A stretch of DNA of 64,000 bases from Symsagittifera roscoffensis. Lineage: Eukaryota > Xenacoelomorpha > Acoela > Convolutidae. Each line of letters opens with the position of its first letter. Position 1 is the first letter of the stretch. Below are positions 49,758-63,218 of this stretch, piece by piece. Position numbers and translations under genes: made by a program. The notes under the pieces are model-generated. The model was not told the origin of the DNA, searched no databases, and saw only the letters and a list, made by a program, of their open reading frames with translations. The DNA lies in NCBI RefSeq assembly GCF_963678635.1, contig NW_026970820.1:62001-126000 (forward strand), in the 5' to 3' direction.

Positions 49758-51386
49758 GTCAATCCTTTACCTGCGGTGCGTTGGTGTTTTTGGGTAAGTT
49801 TTTGCTGCGCGGACTGGGTGCTATCAGTTTGAGGCATGTGGCACTCTCAAAAAAGAGCACCCTGCGGGTGCTCTCTTTTTGCTCGAAAAGTAAATCTACC
49901 CACTTTTGTAAGTTTCATGACTTGTCTTTTTTATAATTGGTCCAATTAAAAAATTCTTAATTACACTGTCAGACAAACCTAAAACTGTTGTGTGGCTTGA
50001 TTGTGTTTACAAGTCACTAGGTGACTTGATCAGTCAATTATCAAATTTATTTAGATTCACGAAATGGACTGTTTCAACGAAAACAAGTTTTCGTAAACAG
50101 TCCAATTTTTTTACTTGAGATCACAAAAGCAAACAGAGAGAAATCAAATTCCTAGGTTATTATAATAGACTCCACTTTATGCTGTTGCGTTTATTAACTG
50201 TTGAAACACAGAACAACGATCTTAAAGGTGTACTAATTTAAAAAAAACACTCAAGAGAAAAACTAAAAAAAATTATCAAAAAAATTTGCAAAAAATCAAA
50301 AAAGTCTCCTCCAATATATCATAAAAAGCTTCATATTAAGGAAAGGATACCTGATGAGCCCAATATGACTCGTTTCAACAGTGTAAGCCTGTTTCGATAT
50401 CAAAACAAAAAACAAAAGTCGACTAAGTTTGGTGTTTGTTCGACATACACGAATTTTGATTAAAATCAAAAATCCATAACTCCTGAACTACTCAGATAAT
50501 ATAGACAATTTTTTTTGCATCAGAACAGACAAGTCAAGGGTTTTTCAGGTATTTGATAAAATTATCCAGTTAATATATAATTTTTGGTTAATTTTTGAAA
50601 AAAACTTGAAAAATTTGAAAAAACGATTTTTTTTTCACTTATGGCGTTCGAAAAGTGCCTTTTATGATGGAGTAGCGAAAAATTTGTTCTGAGGCCATAA
50701 GTATGGCTCAATGTGGTATATAAAATAGCAAATTGGTTATAATAAAAAAATAAACAAGGACAAGGACTTTTTTGAAAAAATAGAAAAAATAGTGAAAAAA
50801 TCAGTTTTTGGCGGGGAAATTCTCAAAAAAATAAAAATCAAGTTTTCTCTTTCATCACTCCTATGAACTAATTCGGCCACGACAACCATTTTTTGTCATC
50901 AGTAAAATTGTCGAAAAACGACTGGAACATAGACTTATCTGAAATTTGACAAAAAAAAATTCTAAAAAATGTCAAAAATCTCAAAAATTTGTTTTTCACA
51001 AAATTCCTTTCATAACGCCATTCAGACACTCAAACAGTGCCCATTCATTCGCTTGACCACAGTTTACCTCAATTTCTTGCACAAAACAAAGCTAACTAGT
51101 CGTTTTTAGAAAAAAAACGTGATTTTTCCCATTTTTGCCCCCCATTTCCCCCTGGAAGTCAACACATAACATTTTTTCGGAAAAAAGAAAAAGAATCGTA
51201 TCCTTAGAATTTCGAGTTAGGGCCGCATGCAAAAAATAAAAAAAATCTGACGGACAGTTTTCGAGAAAGTAGATTATTTTTTCAAGTCCGTAATACTATG
51301 TATCTGGGGTGAGGTTCAGAGACCGGACGGGGCCCCTTCCCCTGTCCTCCTTGCTCTGAGACGCCGGAAAGCGGACGGCCACCTAG
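49758..51386 (+). repeat. Class IV unit, head H6, tail T-F (1629 bp)
   Basis: Twin of 35221-36850. Both copies share the HP2 transversion (50066-50103), so it predates duplication. HP1 about 49847-49882; GCATGC 51225-51230; tail hairpin 51325-51347. Confidence 0.9.
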
Positions 51387-52978
51387 AGGTTTTTGTGGCC
51401 CCGCTAAATCAGTGACTCTAGACAAGTAGGTTCCGCGAGAGGGGGGGGGCTGGAGCAGGGGAACGCTAAACGCACTCGCAAAAAAGAGCACCCTCCGGGT
51501 GCTCTTTTTTTGCTCGAAAGTCTTGTGAAACGATTTGGAACTGTAAGTATTGGAAGCAGTTACACACAAAACTTTATGCATCTTTGTGCTCATAGTCACA
51601 AGTGGTTATCGACAGCTTCTTTAAAACAAGTTTGACATGATCTATCTCTAAATTAGCCTAAATAAAGAGATTTTTGTTTTTTCAATGATTCTTGAAGAGG
51701 ACTGTCTCAACGAAAACAAGTTTTCGGAAACAGTCCTGGTGACTTAGTTTTGATCTCATTTTTGGGTCTATTGACTTCCATTTAGGATTAGTAGGCTAAC
51801 GGAACCTATATTATGTCCTAAAAAGATTGGGTTTGCTTCAAAAAATCAAAAGCAAGAGAAAAAAAAACATTTAAAAATTTTTAAAAAATTCAAAAATTTG
51901 AAAAATTGTTCCAAAATACTTGATTTTTTGTTTTGTCATAAAATAACAAGAAATTGACGTAAAATGAGTTTTCAATAGTCCATTTTGACTAGTTTTCACG
52001 ATTCAAGCACATTTTAACTTAATAACAATATTCAAAAACTCACTGGAAAGGTTGTTTTTCGGCAAACGCCCTTTTTGACCACACCTACGAAATCCATAAC
52101 TTTTTTCTAACAAATATAGAGACTTCGGGTTTTTTGTATTGTATTAAGCATCCTCGAGTCTACCTGTCGCGTGCTAAAACGAACAATTTTTCTTTTTAAT
52201 TTATCCCGCAATTTCGAAATAGGGCGGTTTTTGGCAATTTTTGGTCCTTTTTAGTCAAAAAAAGTCAAATTTACAGACATCTGTCAAAAACACTGTTATC
52301 ACATGATAAAGGCAGCTGGCCACTGCAACTCCAATAATGTCCTGATTGAGACAAAAATTGCCCTCTAATTGTCCGTGGGGGGAGGAAATTGGAAATTTTT
52401 ATTTTTGGCGGGAAAGTTTGAAATTTTTCAAAAAAACATTTACTCTGCAAACAACGGCCTTAGACTGATGTTGGCATGGCACGCATTTTTTGCCTTCATA
52501 ACTAGGGTCGATTTCTGCCGGGAACATTGATTTTTCAAAAAAATGACCAAAATTTTTGTTGAATTTTTTCAAAAAAATCAAATTTTTGACAAAAATCAAA
52601 ATTCCAAATCCTACATTTTTAAGCTCCTCAAACAGTCTACTTTAATCCATTCCCCATCAATATACCCCATTTTCTCAACCAAAATTGATTTATTGATTCA
52701 TTTTCAAGGAAAAACGTGATTTTTCAAATTTTTCACACCCAAAAGCGTCTGACACACCCCGAAGGACCACTTTTTTTCCCCAACAGCCCCCATTTTTGTC
52801 AGTTTTGTACCAATAGGGGGTTGCATGCCAAAAATTAGCCAATTCGTACCTGCCATTTTCTAGATCTCGTATAATTCTGAGCTTTTTAACAATAGGTTAA
52901 CGTAAAGATTTACGAAACGGCCAGGGACCCTACCCTCGGCCTAAATGAACAGAGAAGCCCACGCGGACGCCCACCCAG
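51387..52978 (+). repeat. Class II' unit, head H3, tail T-H, variant junction (1592 bp)
   Basis: It has a class II body with a different last 300 bp or so (after about 52680). The head has an expanded G9 run near 51441. HP1 51478-51523; HP2 51699-51736; E2F/CHR-like pair 52404-52422; GCATGC 52823-52828; tail hairpin 52919-52941. The unit ends CCACCCAG, the only junction not reading CCACCTAG. Confidence 0.9.
52919..52941 (+). other. Tail hairpin HP3, type T-H
   Basis: GGCC-AGGG, loop ACCCTA, CCCT-C-GGCC: eight pairs with one bulged C. Second copy at 60943-60965. Confidence 0.8.
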
Positions 52979-53059
52979 AATCAGGGTGGGGCCGTTAGTT
53001 TGTGTTTTGGTGGTAAATTTGGGACCTGTAGCCATACATTACGCGCTCTACGCACTCGC

Positions 53060-53091
53060 AAAACGGCGCACCCTTCGGGTGCTGCCGTTTT
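53060..53091. other. HP1 of class VI with a replaced outer stem
   Basis: AAAACGGC pairs with GCCGTTTT outside GCACC/GGTGC, with one unpaired T. Other units have AAAAGGAGC/GCTCTTTTT at these positions, so both arms changed together. Confidence 0.8.
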
Positions 53092-56000
53092 ACTCGGTCA
53101 GCCTAATTAGTATAATTTAACCTTAACCTGAAGAATTCATACAAAAAATTAAATTGAAAATAACAAATCTTAAAATTGAAACACCTTATACTTTTTTCAA
53201 CTCAAGTTGTTATCTTAAAGCAACAAACGTCAGCTTGCGCTACATCTACGTTCTGTCAAAAAAAAACATTTCTTTTATCTGATGCTGGTTGTGTTTTGTT
53301 TTGTCAGCCACTGAAAATACCATTTAGTTTTTCAGGAAGATTGAAATATTTTTTTTGATTCACAGCTTTACGTTTTTTAAACAGTTTTGAATCAAATTTG
53401 AACAAAAAATTTTCTAGAAAACTCGTTCGTTTATGTTCTCATGTAGAAATATCCAAACCATTTTATTACGAGTTTTTGGAGCAAACTGCGAATTTTTCTG
53501 ACAATTTTTTTTTCGCAATACTTTAATTCAGTTTGCTGTTTCTTTCTTTTTTTTTATTAAATTGCATGTGGTTCAGTTTGTTATATGTCACAAAGTTTGT
53601 TCGCTTGGAAAAACATGAATTTTTTATTTACAAACTAAGTGCTTTTCATGTAAAGTTGTTTATTTTTTCAACTTTTCTTGTAGATCGGAAAGAATTTTTG
53701 AACACAAACACATGGTCTTTTACAAGTTAAAATATTCCAGAAATTTTTTTTGGTTAATTTTAATTTCTAAAAAATTGTGAACGTAGTTTGCTTAATTTAT
53801 TTCAGTTAGATAACAAAAAATTGAATACTTCAAAACATTTTTTTATTTGTCATCATCAAAAGACACAAAAGTGAAAAAAAAGGAAAAACAAACCTAATTT
53901 GGTTTTGTTTAAAAACAAAACCAAATTAGGCAATTGTACCATGGACAAAAATCTGGAAAAACTCCAAAATTTTGATCATAGATATGAGTATTAAAAATGG
54001 CTGATTTAGAGCAACTTCAGTTCCAGAGAAATATCATCTCAATCATTACAAGGAAATTTACACACGAAATATTGAGGCTTTTCATACTTTTTGCCTACCT
54101 AAGCATCCTAATCTTCCCTATCAATCACTAAAAATCCAAAATTCAATTCGAGCCTATTTTTCCAAATTTTTGAAAGTTGAACGGATATTTGTTCTAGTTT
54201 TATTTTTTTAAAGATACAATTTTGAATTTCAAATATATTCTAATGAATTGAATATCAATATATATTACATTTTATGTTTCTGAAACAGACCAACAAATAT
54301 TACCAGAATGTCATGTTTTTTAAGCAACTTAAAAGCATTAGATAATAATTCATTAATCAATTTCAAGGAAAAATTAAAGTCAACTGATATTTTGAATAAT
54401 TACATTTTCAATGACAAGAAAAACATCAATAAAACAACTTAAATTATTTTGTCAATTATATATCAACACTTTATGACTTGGCAAAACGTTTTAGCACATA
54501 GTACTTTGGAACATCCAATTATATAGCTGCTGCGTTATAAAACTTTGAATAAATGAAAAAATGAATATATATCAAAAGAAAACAACCTTAAATTGAAAAA
54601 CTCATGTTTTGAGCTTAATTTCTGATATCTATCTGATTTAAATAATGGTGAAATCTTTCAAATATTTTTCGTTGACTTAAAGTTCAACAGTTAAAACACA
54701 TTTTTAGTACTTTGTTTTCAATCGAGAAATTGTTTCAATTGCGGAAAACAACCTTCATGTTCGATAGTCCTAACAAAAAAATCTTATTTAAAAAGTTGTG
54801 GAAAAACTTTTTATCGCCTTATTCCACTTTTACTGCCTAATTTTAAGATAAGGATTTGGTATAATGTAACTATATCAATTATAATGGTTTTCATCAGCAT
54901 ATGTTGTGTATATACTTGCTAGTTTTGAAGAACAATTGCTGCATTTTTTTAAAATATTTAAGCTAGCTAAAGCTGCCAATCTCATGAAACTGCGCTACAC
55001 AACATTTATTTTACTACATTTAGATCCGCTGAAATTATGTTAAAATAGAGTAAACAAGTCACAAAGTAATTCAAGTAATAGAGTAATTCAAGTCACAAAG
55101 TGTAGGTTTTGTTTTTTTACTTAATGACTTAATTTTTAAAACTACCTCTGAATTAGATTGGATAATTTATGATAAAAAATACTTTAAAAATGTAGAAATT
55201 GTCGCGAGAAAATTAAGTTTTTCACAAAATTTAGATTATAGATTAGAAACCGTATCATAATTGATAAGGCTAGTTGTGACTATTGTTTTTTTTAACAAGA
55301 GATAATCAATAGTTTCGAAAAAGTTAAAAGGTACAGGCAATTCTTTCTTGAACCCATGATAGTCTTGTTATAGTAGGGCATTTTATTTTAGGTAAATATT
55401 TTACCGCCCCTCAAATACTTTGTGTTTATTGGTTTCTAGAAACATTATGTAAACATTGTAGCCTGTTTAATTATATTTATTTTATCAAACGATCAATAAT
55501 TATTTTGAGGCATGTTTTTTGCGAGATACGAGGAACATACTTCAGAGGTAATTCGAGCATCAAAAAGCAACTTCATGTAGTAAAATTCAAAAGCTTCACC
55601 GTCAAAACAAACCAAAAATTTTTCAGCTAAAAAAACAGTGTAACTTCTCAGGATATTTACAACATGGTTGTTCTTTGGTTTTCCCGTCTTAGAAAAAAAT
55701 AGAATCATTTACGTATACGTGTATTTTTTTATGCTGTCAATACATTTTGAGAATGGAAAAAAAATACTTAAAAAAATCTATTGCAAATGAACATTAGTTC
55801 TTAAACGGAAACTTGTGTCAAAAGAATGGTAAGAGTTTTGAAGCTACATAGGTAAAAACCAAAGGGTTACATGAGTACCTTGTATACATACATTAACTTT
55901 TCTTTTCAAAGACATAAACAATTCTTGCATTTTTGATATAGTAAAGCACAATGTCACTCATTTTTGCTTATGTTTTTTGTTTTTTGAAGTTAACAGTGAA

Positions 56001-57698
56001 ATTGTCCTCTAAAAACGGTGAAACAAGCTGTCAAATAGTATTTTTTTAAAATAATTTTTCCTTGATGTTTTTCAAAATCGGGGCATTGGTTGCAAGAATC
56101 TTAAAAACTTTTTTATAAGTCTATTGTTGGTTTAATAGAAGTCGTCGCAAGCTCTCAAAAGAGAAGATTGTTTATAATTATTTTACCAATTTCAAAATTT
56201 TTTTATGTATAACGACAATAATTATGGCTACAGGCTTGTAATTTTGCTTAATTAATACTAAGGGCAAAAAAAAAGTTAAATCATCGTCTATATGCAAAAC
56301 AAAAGCAAAACAAAAACCTGATAAACTGTTTTAATCAGTAAAGAACGGCCGAATCTGTGAGTTTTCTGGTTTAAAAAAGGAGAAAAACATATATCCAATA
56401 AACAAAACTTAAAAAGAAGAAATTGTGTTTTGAATTGATGTGGAGTGTATTACCTCAAAAGTCAAACAGGAAATCTTTGTTGTTTAAAAAAACTAAAGTA
56501 TTTCAAACGGAAAGTTTACCTCTGATCACATAAAACACTATCATTTATCAAGGAATAGAATAGTAGTTATTAGTTTTATATTGTAGTACTGAATAATCAA
56601 TGCGCAATTTTTTTCGTTTCTTCAAAAATAACCGCATTGTTGTTTTTTTTTGCTAAAATTCAGCCTAACTGCTACCAAAAACAAATCATTGTCTCTTATA
56701 ACAATAGCAAGAGTGTTCTTGAGACATAAAATTTTCTGGATAAACTGTTTCTGAAATTCAAACTTAGAAGAAAAAAAAAGAAAAAAAAAAAGAAAAAAAA
56801 TTTTTTTTCTGCGATAAGCTATCGTGACAGTGCTTTAACAGATATTCATATGTATTTGCATGTTAATAGGAATGAATTGATCATACACCGTCTTTTTGAC
56901 TTTTCTCACGGTATATACACCTTAAAACATTATAAAAACTGTCTTCAAAACAAAATTCTTGGTGTTTTTTTTTAAAAACGCCCTTTCGAGCACACCCTTG
57001 GACTTGCTGAATGAGAACAAAAAGAGATAGCAACCTCGGGTTATTTGCACTGTAGAAGGCAAACTCAGCACAATATAAAGCACGCGCAAAAATTTCAGAC
57101 TCCTTTTTGAATTTTCCCGCCACATCGAAAAAAGGCGTTTTTTTGCGAAAAAAATCGAAAAATTCAATTTTGGCGGGAAAATTTTCAAAAATTTTAAAAA
57201 CAAAGTAAACCTATAAATAATGGTTTCCAACTAATATCGGCACGATAAACACTTTTGTCCTTCATGTATATGGCAAAATTCTGGCGGGAACATTGAGAAC
57301 CTGAAAATTTGACAAAAATTTTTTACGAAAAAATCAAAAAATCTCAAAATTTTATTTTTCACAGAAATCAACAATTTAGCCCATTGGCACTCCCTAACAG
57401 TGCCCTTTCATCGGCGTCACCACACGCTACGTCGAATTCTCAATAAAAACGGAGTTATAGGGTATTTTTTACGAAAAAATGCATTTTTGCCCGATTTTGC
57501 CCCCAAAAAGGGCGTGTTTGGTCAACAAAGGGTGTAAATCTTAAAATGTGTCAGAAGAATTATCTTATTTTCTCACCAATTCCTGGCTGCATGCAAAAAT
57601 TCAGCAATTTTCAAGGGGCCAATTTTGAGATCGTTCCGCAATATGTGACATTTCGCTATATAGCTTTGTGCCCTAGTCCCTACCCATTGGAAACTACA

Positions 57699-57728
57699 GC
57701 GCGCCGGAGGGGCCCTCCCCTGGCGCGC
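57699..57728 (+). other. Tail hairpin HP3, type T-E
   Basis: Outer arms GCGCGCC/GGCGCGC (7 bp) and inner AGGGG/CCCCT (5 bp) surround loop CCCT, with a GG bulge. It is the strongest of the eight tail types. The other copy is at 4168-4197. A GAAC-AAA-GTTC hairpin follows, 12 bases before the unit end. Confidence 0.85.
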
Positions 57729-57761
57729 AAAAAATGCGGAACAAAGTTCTCGACCACCTAG

Positions 57762-59401
57762 ATAGGTCAGTGACCTGCGGTGCATGGGTGTTATGGGCTT
57801 GATTCGTCAGCATTGGCCTGGGGGCCGTTAGCTTCAAGACATGTGGCACTCGCAGAAAAAGAGCACCCGAAGGGTGCTCTTTTTCTGCTCGAATGTCTTG
57901 TGAAACGGTATCTGATGAACTTTGTAGGGTGTTTTAAAAGCAACATGACAAAACTTTCTGTATCTGATCAGTAATGGTCAAAAAAGATTTATGACACTTT
58001 CAATGACTGAAGCTACACCTGATCAGTCTCTAGAGAACTCTAAAACAAAGTAACTTATATTTTTCAGTGACTCATGAAGAGGACTGTTTCAACGAAAACA
58101 AGTTTTCGGAAACAGTCCTAATGTTTTTCTTGGAGCTCATTTTTAAGTACGTGGACTTTCAATTGTGACTAATAGTTGAATTAGACTTGGAATTTGTCCC
58201 AAAAAAGTTAAGTTTGTCTCAAATTGATTAGAAGCAATAGAAAAAAAAAAAACTTTTTTTTATTTGACCAAAATACTTGAGTCAGAAACGTGAAAAAATC
58301 CTTTTTTTTCAAAAAGTCATAAGAAGTAGTTCAATTTGCATTAAATCACTAAACTAGAATAATTGAACCTGTTCAGATTGGTTTTCACGAACAAAGTCGT
58401 AAAATTTCCATATTTAGAGAAAAGGCAAAAAAACACCTTTTTGGTTAACTGAAAAAGGTAGATAAATCGGATAAAGTCGTCTTCAAACCTATAGGACCGA
58501 AAAATGATGTAATTGAGGTATATATGTAGTGTCCCTTGTAAGGTCACATGCAAAAAGGTGAAACAATTGGGGCGGCCACTTCAGAAAACCAGACTATTTT
58601 TCGGACTTTGGCCATTTTTATTTGTAGTAAAGTAGTCGTAAGTTACCAGAGAAAAAAAAATTGTAAAAACCAAAATTTTTATCCAATTTTGACAATTAAA
58701 TACTCTATACCTACTAAAATGGCTATGGCAAGCTCAAATATGCCATCAAAACTCATTTTTTCTCACTTTTTAAATTTTTTGTTTTTTTGATATAAAATGT
58801 TGAGTCAGAAACGTGAAAAATCAGTTTTTTTCAAAAAGTCAAAAAAAGTTGTTCCAATCAATTTGTTTCACTAAAACACAATTTCTCAGCCTGTTCAGAA
58901 TGGTTTTCATGTTTAAAGCTGAAACTTTACACATTTTGAGAAAAGTGGAAAAAATAACTTTTTAGTTACAAAAAAACCATCATTTTTGTTGCATTTTTTG
59001 AGAAAACTCAAATTTTTAAGAAAAACAAATTTTCTTTAACCTACATAATTGGGCTCCTAAAACAGTCTACTTTCATCCATTCTTCATCAAATTACCCCAA
59101 TTTGTTAACCAAAATAGAGTTACTGAGCCATTTTTACCAAAAAACGTGGTTTTTCCCTGTTTTTCCCCATTTTTCCCACTATAAGTCAACGCATAACAAA
59201 ATTTTGGGAAAACGGAGCAAAAGTGTATCCTTAGAATTGCATTTTAGGCCCGCATGCCAATTTTTATCGAATTCTATCCCGACAATTTTGAGATCAGCAC
59301 TTTTTCCGAGCAAATAGTCATACCGTTATAATTCTTTGGCCGTTCGGGGCCCCTACCCCAAACTCACTAAACAAAGACGCCGAAGGCGGACGGCCACCTA
59401 G
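57762..59401 (+). repeat. Class Ib unit, head H4, tail T-C (1640 bp)
   Basis: HP1 57852-57888 is perfect (17 bp). HP2 58081-58118 is intact. Tail GCATGC 59252-59257; tail hairpin 59342-59363. It follows the class VI tail here, whereas the other class VI tail (4230) is followed by class I. Confidence 0.9.
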
Positions 59402-61012
59402 AGGTTTTTGTGGCCCCGCTAAATCAGTGACTCTAGACAAGTAGGTTCCGCGAGAGGGGGGAGCTAGAGCAGGGGAACGCTAAACGCACTCGCAAAAAGG
59501 AGCACCCTCCGGGTGCTCTTTTTTTGCTCGAAAGTCTTGTGAAACGATTTGGATCTGTAAGTATTGGTAGCAGTTACACAAAAAATTTTCTGCATCTTTG
59601 TGCTTATAGTCACAAGTGGTTTTCGACAGCTTCTTTAAAACAAGTTTGACATGATCTATCTCTAAATTAGCCTAAATAAAGAGATTTTAGTTTTTTCAAT
59701 GATTCTTGAAGAGGACTGTCTCAACGAAAACAAGTTTTCGGAAACAGTCCTGGTGACTTAGTTTTGATCTCATTTTTGGGTCTATTGACTTCCATTTAGG
59801 ATTAGTAGGCTAACGGAACCTATATTATGTCCTAAAAAGATTGAGTTTGTGTCAAAAAGTTAAAAAGCAAGAGAAAAAAAAACATTTAAAAAATTTTAAA
59901 AATTTCAAAAATTTAAAAAATTGGAAAAATTGTTCCAAAACACTTGATTTTTTGTTTTGTCATAAAATAACAAGAAACTGACGTAAAATGAACTTTCAAT
60001 AGTCTATTTTGACTAGTTTTCACGATTCAAGCACATTTAAACTTAATAACAACATTCAAAAACTCACTGGAAAAGTTGTTTTTCGGCAAACGCCCTTTTT
60101 GACCACACCTACGAAATCCATAACTTTTTATCTAACAAATATAGAGACTTCGGGTTTTTTGTATTGTATTAAGCATCCTCGAGTCTACCTGTCGCGTGCT
60201 AAAATGAACAATTTTTCTCTTTAATTTATCCCGCCATTTCGAAATAGGGCGGTTTTTGGCAATTTTTTGTCCTTTTTAGTCAAAAAAGTCAAATTTACAG
60301 ACATCTGTCAAAAAAACTGTTATCACATGATAAAGGCAGATGGCCTTTGCAAATCAAATAAGGTCCTGAGTGAGAACAAAATTGCCCTCTAATTGTCCGT
60401 GGGGGGAGGAAATCGAAAATTTTCGTTTTTGGCGGGAAAATTTGAAATTTTTCACAAAAACATTTACTCTGCAGACAACGGCCATAGACTAATGTTGGCC
60501 TAGCACACATTTTTTGCTTTCATAACTAGGGTCGATTTCTGCCGGGAACATTGATTTTTCAAAAAAATGACCAAAATTTTTGTTGCATTTTTTCAAAAAA
60601 ATCAAATTTTTGACAAAAATCAAAATTCCAAACCCTACATATTTAAGCTCCCCAAACAGTCTACTTTAATCCATTCCCCATCAATATACCCCATTTTCTC
60701 AACCAAAATTGAGTTATTGATTCATTTTCAAGGAAAAACGTGATTTTTCAAATTTTTCACACCCAAAAGCGTCTGACACACCCCGAAGGACCACTTTATT
60801 TTCCCAACAGCCCCCATTTTTGTCAGTTTTGTACCAATAGGGGGTTGCATGCCAAAAGTTAGCCAATTCGTACCTGCCATTTTCTAGATCTCGTATAATT
60901 CTGAGCTTTTTAACAATAGGTTAACGTAAAGATTTACGAAACGGCCAGGGACCCTACCCTCGGCCTAAATGAATAGAGAAGCCCACGCGGACGCCCACCT
61001 AGCACAATCAGG
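59402..61012 (+). repeat. Class II' unit, head H3, tail T-H (1611 bp)
   Basis: Relative of 51387-52978 but ending in the normal CCACCTAG. HP1 59492-59527; HP2 59713-59750; E2F/CHR-like pair 60428-60446; GCATGC 60847-60852; tail hairpin 60943-60965. Confidence 0.9.
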
Positions 61013-63218
61013 TACTAGTGGTGGATGTTTGTTTTTCGTATTTAGTCAAACCAAAAGAGAGCGTGGTCATGCATCGACATAATGTGCTCAAGCAAATATG
61101 TGGACTTCTACGCATTCCCATTCGCAATGCGCCCTTCGGGCGCAAATGCCAATGGTCAATTAATTTTGCCGGGTGAACACTTTTTAAAGAAAAATTCTGA
61201 TAAATTTTAACTTAAACTACCACCATAAAACGAAAACATTTCAAAGTGTGAAACAATCAAGTTTTTGCTAATACCGGGCATGCAGTGAGACTAATTTCGG
61301 CAAAAATAAAATGGAAAATGAAAGAAAAGGAAAGAAAAAAATTGTTCAAAATAAGAACGCAACATCAAAAACTTATTTGATTTCCGCTTATGTCAGAATT
61401 CCGATCAGGCTGATTTCAGATTTTAAGCATAGAATTTACGGTTACGGCTGCTCCCTCTACAGGTCCCAGAGGGACCGAGTGAGCATCCTACCTCGATCCA
61501 GGATACCGGATAGTTGTTTTTAATTTTTCACAAAATTTTTTTTCACTATTGCTTTTTTGCATTTCCCCATGAGAAGCTGTATGAATTTTTAAAAAATTGA
61601 TTTTATTAATCAAGGCTTCCAAGAACAACTGATATTAGGCGGTTACAAATGCGGTTGGTGAAAACTAGTAAGGGATAATGATGAGAAAAATTGTAAGTTT
61701 TCAAATGATTTTAAAAAGAGTTTTTTTCTTTTTTCTTTTGTAAATCGGGAGAAGTGAATCAGTTTTTTTTTAAGTTTTCCTCGCACCACCCACTGTTCTT
61801 AAGTAATGAAGATTCCTGTTGTAGCCGTTTAAAACACTTTGGCAGAAAAAACATAAATATGATGTAAAATGTTTTTAAAAAGAGAAAAATGTAAAAATTA
61901 TGTTTTTAAAAAAAACAATCAAAAACTTGTAATTTTCAAAATTGAAAAAAAATGAAAATTAATTGCATATTACGCTTCAGCGTACCCATTTTAGTGGGTC
62001 TAGCTTTTTAAATTACCAAAAAATATTGAAAATTGTAGATTTTATGAAGTTTTCTTTTTGGCTATTTTTCCTTGTCGCCTCCACATAAGGCACCTTTGAG
62101 CCAACTTGAGAAACTGGAACCTAAACAAGCTATACAGATAGTCTGAATGAGCCTTTTTCAATGTGATAACACGCCTGGAAGAAAAAAAAACTCCAGAAAA
62201 GAAAGAAAATTTTGAACTTTAACCTTTTTTCTTCTTCAAATGGCGATACTTAGAATAATTTTTCAGCTGAAAAGTTCAAAAAAAATCAAAAAATTCAAAT
62301 TTTGAAAAAATTTTTAAAAAAATCTCATCAGTCTGTTTATTGGAGTCTTCGAGGTTTTGGGAGATCTTATCTGGCGGCTAATAACAAAATGTTCACTTAT
62401 TATAAAAATTTGAGAAAGGTCAAAAAAACATGTTTTTTCGATTTTTTTGACTGAATTCCGAAAGCAATATCTTGGCTAAAAACAAAAATGAGGGCCTAAA
62501 ATTAGTACAAACAGTACTCCCACATAAAGTACATTAGGTTGGAAACAAAAAAATGACTCTGACTCAAAAATCGTTTTTTAACTTTATTTCTGAACAAAAA
62601 ATGGTAAAAAAATCAAAAATTAAAAAATTTTTTGAAAAAAACGATTGTTTTGAAAAAGTGCCAATTTTTAGCTGAAACTTTTCATTTTAGCTAAGAAAGC
62701 CAGATCAACGTTCTTTAAGCTCAAATAATTTAATTAAGCAAATTATTTTCAAGTTTTTTCGTTAAAGGCTTTTATTTTGAAAAAGTATTCAAAAATGGGT
62801 AAAAAAAAGTCAAAAAAATTAATTTTCTCAGATTGAAAAACCTCCACTGCCATGATGATTAGTTCGTTCGATAGGACTACTGAGATCAATTTAGACGTAT
62901 TTTCATAAGTATATCAAAATTTTTATTTATTTTTGAGAATTAAGCAAAATAAAAACTTTTCCCAAATTGGGCAAAAAGCCCAAATTAGCCCAAACACCTG
63001 TTAAAAATTGTTGGGTCAAAAAATCACAAAAAGAAACCCCTATTCGTTTGACATTTTAGGGCCGCATGCAAAAAATTAGACCATTCTAACCTGACAATTT
63101 CGAGAATCGACTTTTTTGCAAAATTTCTCTATAGTCCATTTGAGGGATATTACTTGTACCGGTGGGGGCCCCTACCCCACCTCAAAAAATTTTGTAATGC
63201 TGGAACGCGGCCACCTAG
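61013..63218 (+). repeat. Class V unit, head H5b, tail T-D (2206 bp)
   Basis: HP1 counterpart 61128-61144; GC island 61439-61502; tail hairpin 63161-63181. Its first 782 bp recur at once at 63219 without any indel, and I saw no mismatch. Confidence 0.9.

Larger units (their letters stand above)
52979..57761 (+). repeat. Complete class VI unit, head H8, tail T-E (4783 bp)
   Basis: This is the only whole copy of the long form, about three times the usual length; no complete reading frame in it looks like a gene. HP1 (53060-53091) has a different outer stem, AAAACGGC/GCCGTTTT. The HP2 counterpart is 53893-53930. About 53,100-56,880 has no counterpart in the shorter classes; the last 880 bp or so does. 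E2F-like site 57169-57180; GCATGC 57589-57594; tail hairpin 57699-57728. Confidence 0.9.
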
